Assembly: GCA_027596035.1 (NCBI GenBank)
Contig: JADGJA010000376.1
Coordinates: 1-20,816 of the forward strand
DNA length: 20,816 nucleotides
Direction of reading: 5' to 3'
DNA from: Thoreauomyces humboldtii
Taxonomy: Eukaryota > Chytridiomycota > Chytridiomycetes > Spizellomycetales > Powellomycetaceae
The notes beneath the pieces were generated by a model. The model ran no database searches. It saw only the letters and a list, made by a program, of their open reading frames with translations, and had not been told where the DNA came from. The stretch's first letter is position 1. The number at the start of each line of letters is the position of its first letter. Position numbers and translations under genes: made by a program. Shown piece by piece: positions 19,094 through 20,816 of the stretch.

Positions 19094-19474
19094 ATGCCCG
19101 CCCCCAAGAACCCATCCCACGCCGGCTCCGGAGGAAAGAACGAGACCGAGGTTCCCACTCTCGCCGTGGAGCGAGAGAACCCGGAACTGATCGCCTCGTT
19201 CGACGACGAGGTCCAGGACGAAGCGCAGACGGGAGAGCACCCCAATGACTTTGGAACCGGCAACAAGACCGGCTTCGCTAGCGACAGCTATCCCAATGAG
19301 AGACACGTGAGTTTCTGGCAGTTCCTCGTTCTCCTGTCCGTTTCGGCTCACACATGTCCCCCTCTGCCGTTCCTTTCTCAGGAGGAGATCTCGCGCAAGG
19401 GTGGAGAGAATTCGGCTCAGGGAACCAAGAAGCCTACTCCCAACCCTCATGCTAACCTCGAGGGCGCGGAGTAA
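19094..19474 (+). CDS. Small KGG-motif (Con-10-like) stress protein, 101 aa
   Basis: Seen: exon 1 19094-19306 and exon 2 19382-19474 flank a GTGAGT...CTCAG intron of 75 nt (19307-19381). The intron happens to be open in frame, but its translation is hydrophobic and out of character, so splicing is preferred. The protein is wholly hydrophilic: Gly, Asn, Glu, Asp and Lys dominate, with no Cys and no hydrophobic core. The stretch TGFASDSYPNERHEEISRKG continuing to GENSAQG fits the KGG repeat pattern GFA-x(n)-I-x-x-KGG, here as one copy. Known: KGG motifs occur in bacterial stress proteins and in fungal conidiation protein 10 and relatives, which are disordered and induced in spores or under stress; no enzyme activity is known. 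Inferred: a desiccation or stress protectant. The intron interrupts the KGG motif itself. The TATA box and leader fit strong regulated expression. Confidence 0.65.
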   Translation: MPAPKNPSHAGSGGKNETEVPTLAVERENPELIASFDDEVQDEAQTGEHPNDFGTGNKTGFASDSYPNERHVSFWQFLVLLSVSAHTCPPLPFLSQEEISRKGGENSAQGTKKPTPNPHANLEGAE

Positions 19475-19706
19475 GTGGGAAACGACGCCTTCTCCTTGCC
19501 GACATCGCCTTTCGGATGAAGAGTCCGCAGAGCGTGCTTTTGAGGAGAGCGTTGACCTTCTGTACAAACTTGTTGCGATCGCGAGATGAAATATATTTTG
19601 GGTTTCCCTTTCATTTCTGAGGGTACATTGTTCGAAAGTTGTTGAAGATTGCGTGCCAGCCGGGGTTTCGGAGATGATGCAAATGCGAACGAGGAGAGAT
19701 ATCTGC
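19475..19706. other. 3' flank of the KGG-motif gene
   Basis: It includes an AT-richer ATGAAATATATTTTGGG stretch near 19587 that may contain the polyadenylation region. No gene is recognised. Confidence 0.45.
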
Positions 19707-20578
19707 ATTGAATGATCTTCCATGTCCCTAGGCGGAGCGTATTCCGGCACCAACCCGCCAGACCTTTTCCCTGGACCCACATCTCCCAGGCCCTTTCCCC
19801 TCGGACGAGCGAACAAGGGAAACATCTCGATGGCAGGGAGTGCCAGGTGAAGCACGTCGGCGAGCATGGTGCAAAATTAGATAGCCACCTGGAGAAGATA
19901 TCGTTGATGTCCAAGAAGTTCAGCGTCGGCATCATCCGGGATACTACTCCTCGGCGCGTGCTTTTGCTCGCCAGCATCGTCGCTAAAGCGACCGCTTTCC
20001 GCACATCCGACTGGTGAAACATTTCTTGCGTTGTCACGCTCCGCAGTCTGAGATGCAAGCTCCTGTTCTACGCAAAGGATTCTGTCACGTGATTCTTTCA
20101 ATGAAGACTGGGTGCTTTCGTCGGCAACTGCTTCTCAAGGTTCATCTAGCATGAAGATTCGGAGGCAACCACAAGAAAGATCCGGGACGGACTTTGTCGA
20201 AGTCGTTCACTCCAACAGTGGTCGGCTAACCGCAAGAAGCCCACTACGAGAAGTGCATCGTCCAGACCCTCGGTTGTGACGAAGGGATGGGGTGTGCTCG
20301 ACTCTTCTTCCTGCGTGGACGAGAGGGGTTGACCCTACCGATCAGGGGACTTTCAGGAAAACGTTGTGGCCCGCCCGAGAGCTTTCATGTTTTTGTTTCT
20401 CATTTAGCCAAAGGGAGCGTAAGGGTGGAAAGAAGGGAGCGTAGGGGGGACAAAAAAGAGAGCCCTCGTAAAGCTGTACAGCAAACCACTTGACGGTGAG
20501 AGAGAGGAGGAGGGGAGCTTGGCGGAATGGCGGCAAAGAATGGTGTCGACTGGTCTGCAAGAGCCCATCAAAGGGCAT
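19707..20578 (-). repeat. Direct repeat copy 2 (~0.87 kb)
   Basis: The partner of 15025-15911. It shares TACTCCTCGGCGCGTGCTTT, the TTCATCTAGCATGAAGATTC block, the GAAGTGCATCGTCCAGACCC block and the CATCAAAGGGCAT end. The minus strand has the same protein-like pieces in better condition: MPFDGLLQTS, a helix VEQELASQTAERDNA near 20042-20086 within a 74-codon frame ending after a possible splice donor (CTCCAG/GTGGCT) near 19890, and HLALPA near 19840. Homology stops at both ends at the same points as copy 1. Many indels separate the two, so the duplication is old. Confidence 0.7.
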
Positions 20579-20816
20579 GGCCTCCCATCATAGAGTTGGC
20601 ACCACCTCTCATAATAGTGACTTTTGGGAAAGGAGTGGCTTGATTACCGCTTCCGAGAACCTTCCGACACGCACACGCACGCGATGATGTTCGATTGTTC
20701 CCGTGGGTGCGCCTCTCTCTCTCTCTCTCCTCCCACCCAATTGTGGCGGTGGCTGTGCGGTGCGTGCCCGGTTGGTCGGTTGGGAGATGCAAAACGGTCC
20801 AGGGGGAGGGAGGGGG
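20579..20816. other. Right-edge intergenic stretch with CT microsatellite
   Basis: A (CT)n tract runs 20712-20730 and the end is G-rich (GGGGGAGGGAGGGGG). No gene is recognised; possibly the promoter of a gene beyond the window. Confidence 0.4.

Noticed and set aside
15025..20578. LTR retrotransposon (the two direct repeats as LTRs)
   Set aside because: The interior holds an SDF relic, an SDR and a small stress gene with no gag, protease, reverse transcriptase, integrase, primer-binding site or polypurine tract, and the copies lack clear TG...CA ends.

Overview
This is nuclear DNA from a fungus. Spliceosomal introns are short (about 43-85 nt, GT...AG, with branch-like CTAAC/CTGAC sequences). 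TATA boxes sit 80-95 bases before two start codons. The arginine methyltransferase, C2H2 zinc-finger, SDR and KGG-motif proteins are all fungal in style. Introns are few: two reading frames of 747 and 1050 codons have none, and PRMT1 has two. Together with the conserved unknowns this suggests a basidiomycete, perhaps Ustilaginomycotina. That placement is inference and no species is claimed.

Layout. (1) 332 to about 1350, minus: a C2H2 zinc-finger gene whose two fingers are cut by three introns, one exon being only 24 nt. (2) About 1500-4324, minus: a five-exon gene that splices a Ser/Thr-Pro-rich, internally repeated N-terminal half to a tyrosine recombinase with readable R...R...H...Y residues. 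Its C-terminal tail is interrupted by an in-frame TGA and a frame change, which means either decay or one unusually long intron. (3) About 4740-5982, plus: a coiled-coil protein with a conserved fungal WGxFDFG-type domain, apparently frameshifted. (4) 6707-8950, minus: a 747-aa Cys-rich protein of unknown function. (5) 9295-12447, plus: a 1050-aa ankyrin-repeat protein containing a recent 360-bp tandem duplication. (6) 12.4-13.6 kb: mostly noncoding, with one weak reading frame. (7) 13597-14814, minus: PRMT1/Hmt1, complete with three exons. (8) 15.03-15.91 and 19.71-20.58 kb: two diverged direct copies of an element of about 0.87 kb. (9) 15.91-16.91 kb, plus: a decayed SDF-family (DAACS) symporter whose 5' half is missing exactly where the first repeat copy ends. 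(10) 17527-18285, plus: a short-chain dehydrogenase with a TATA box and two CCGAC-type inverted repeats upstream. (11) 19094-19474, plus: a 101-aa two-exon KGG-motif (Con-10-like) stress protein.

The genes do not form an obvious pathway. The left third (recombinase, zinc finger, fast-evolving unknowns) and the right quarter (repeat copies around a dead transporter) look like accessory or rearranged DNA; PRMT1 is the only clear housekeeping gene. The best candidate for something undescribed is the recombinase gene with its large repeated N-terminal extension, and whatever mobile or domesticated unit it belongs to. The window shows no element ends, so that remains a hypothesis.
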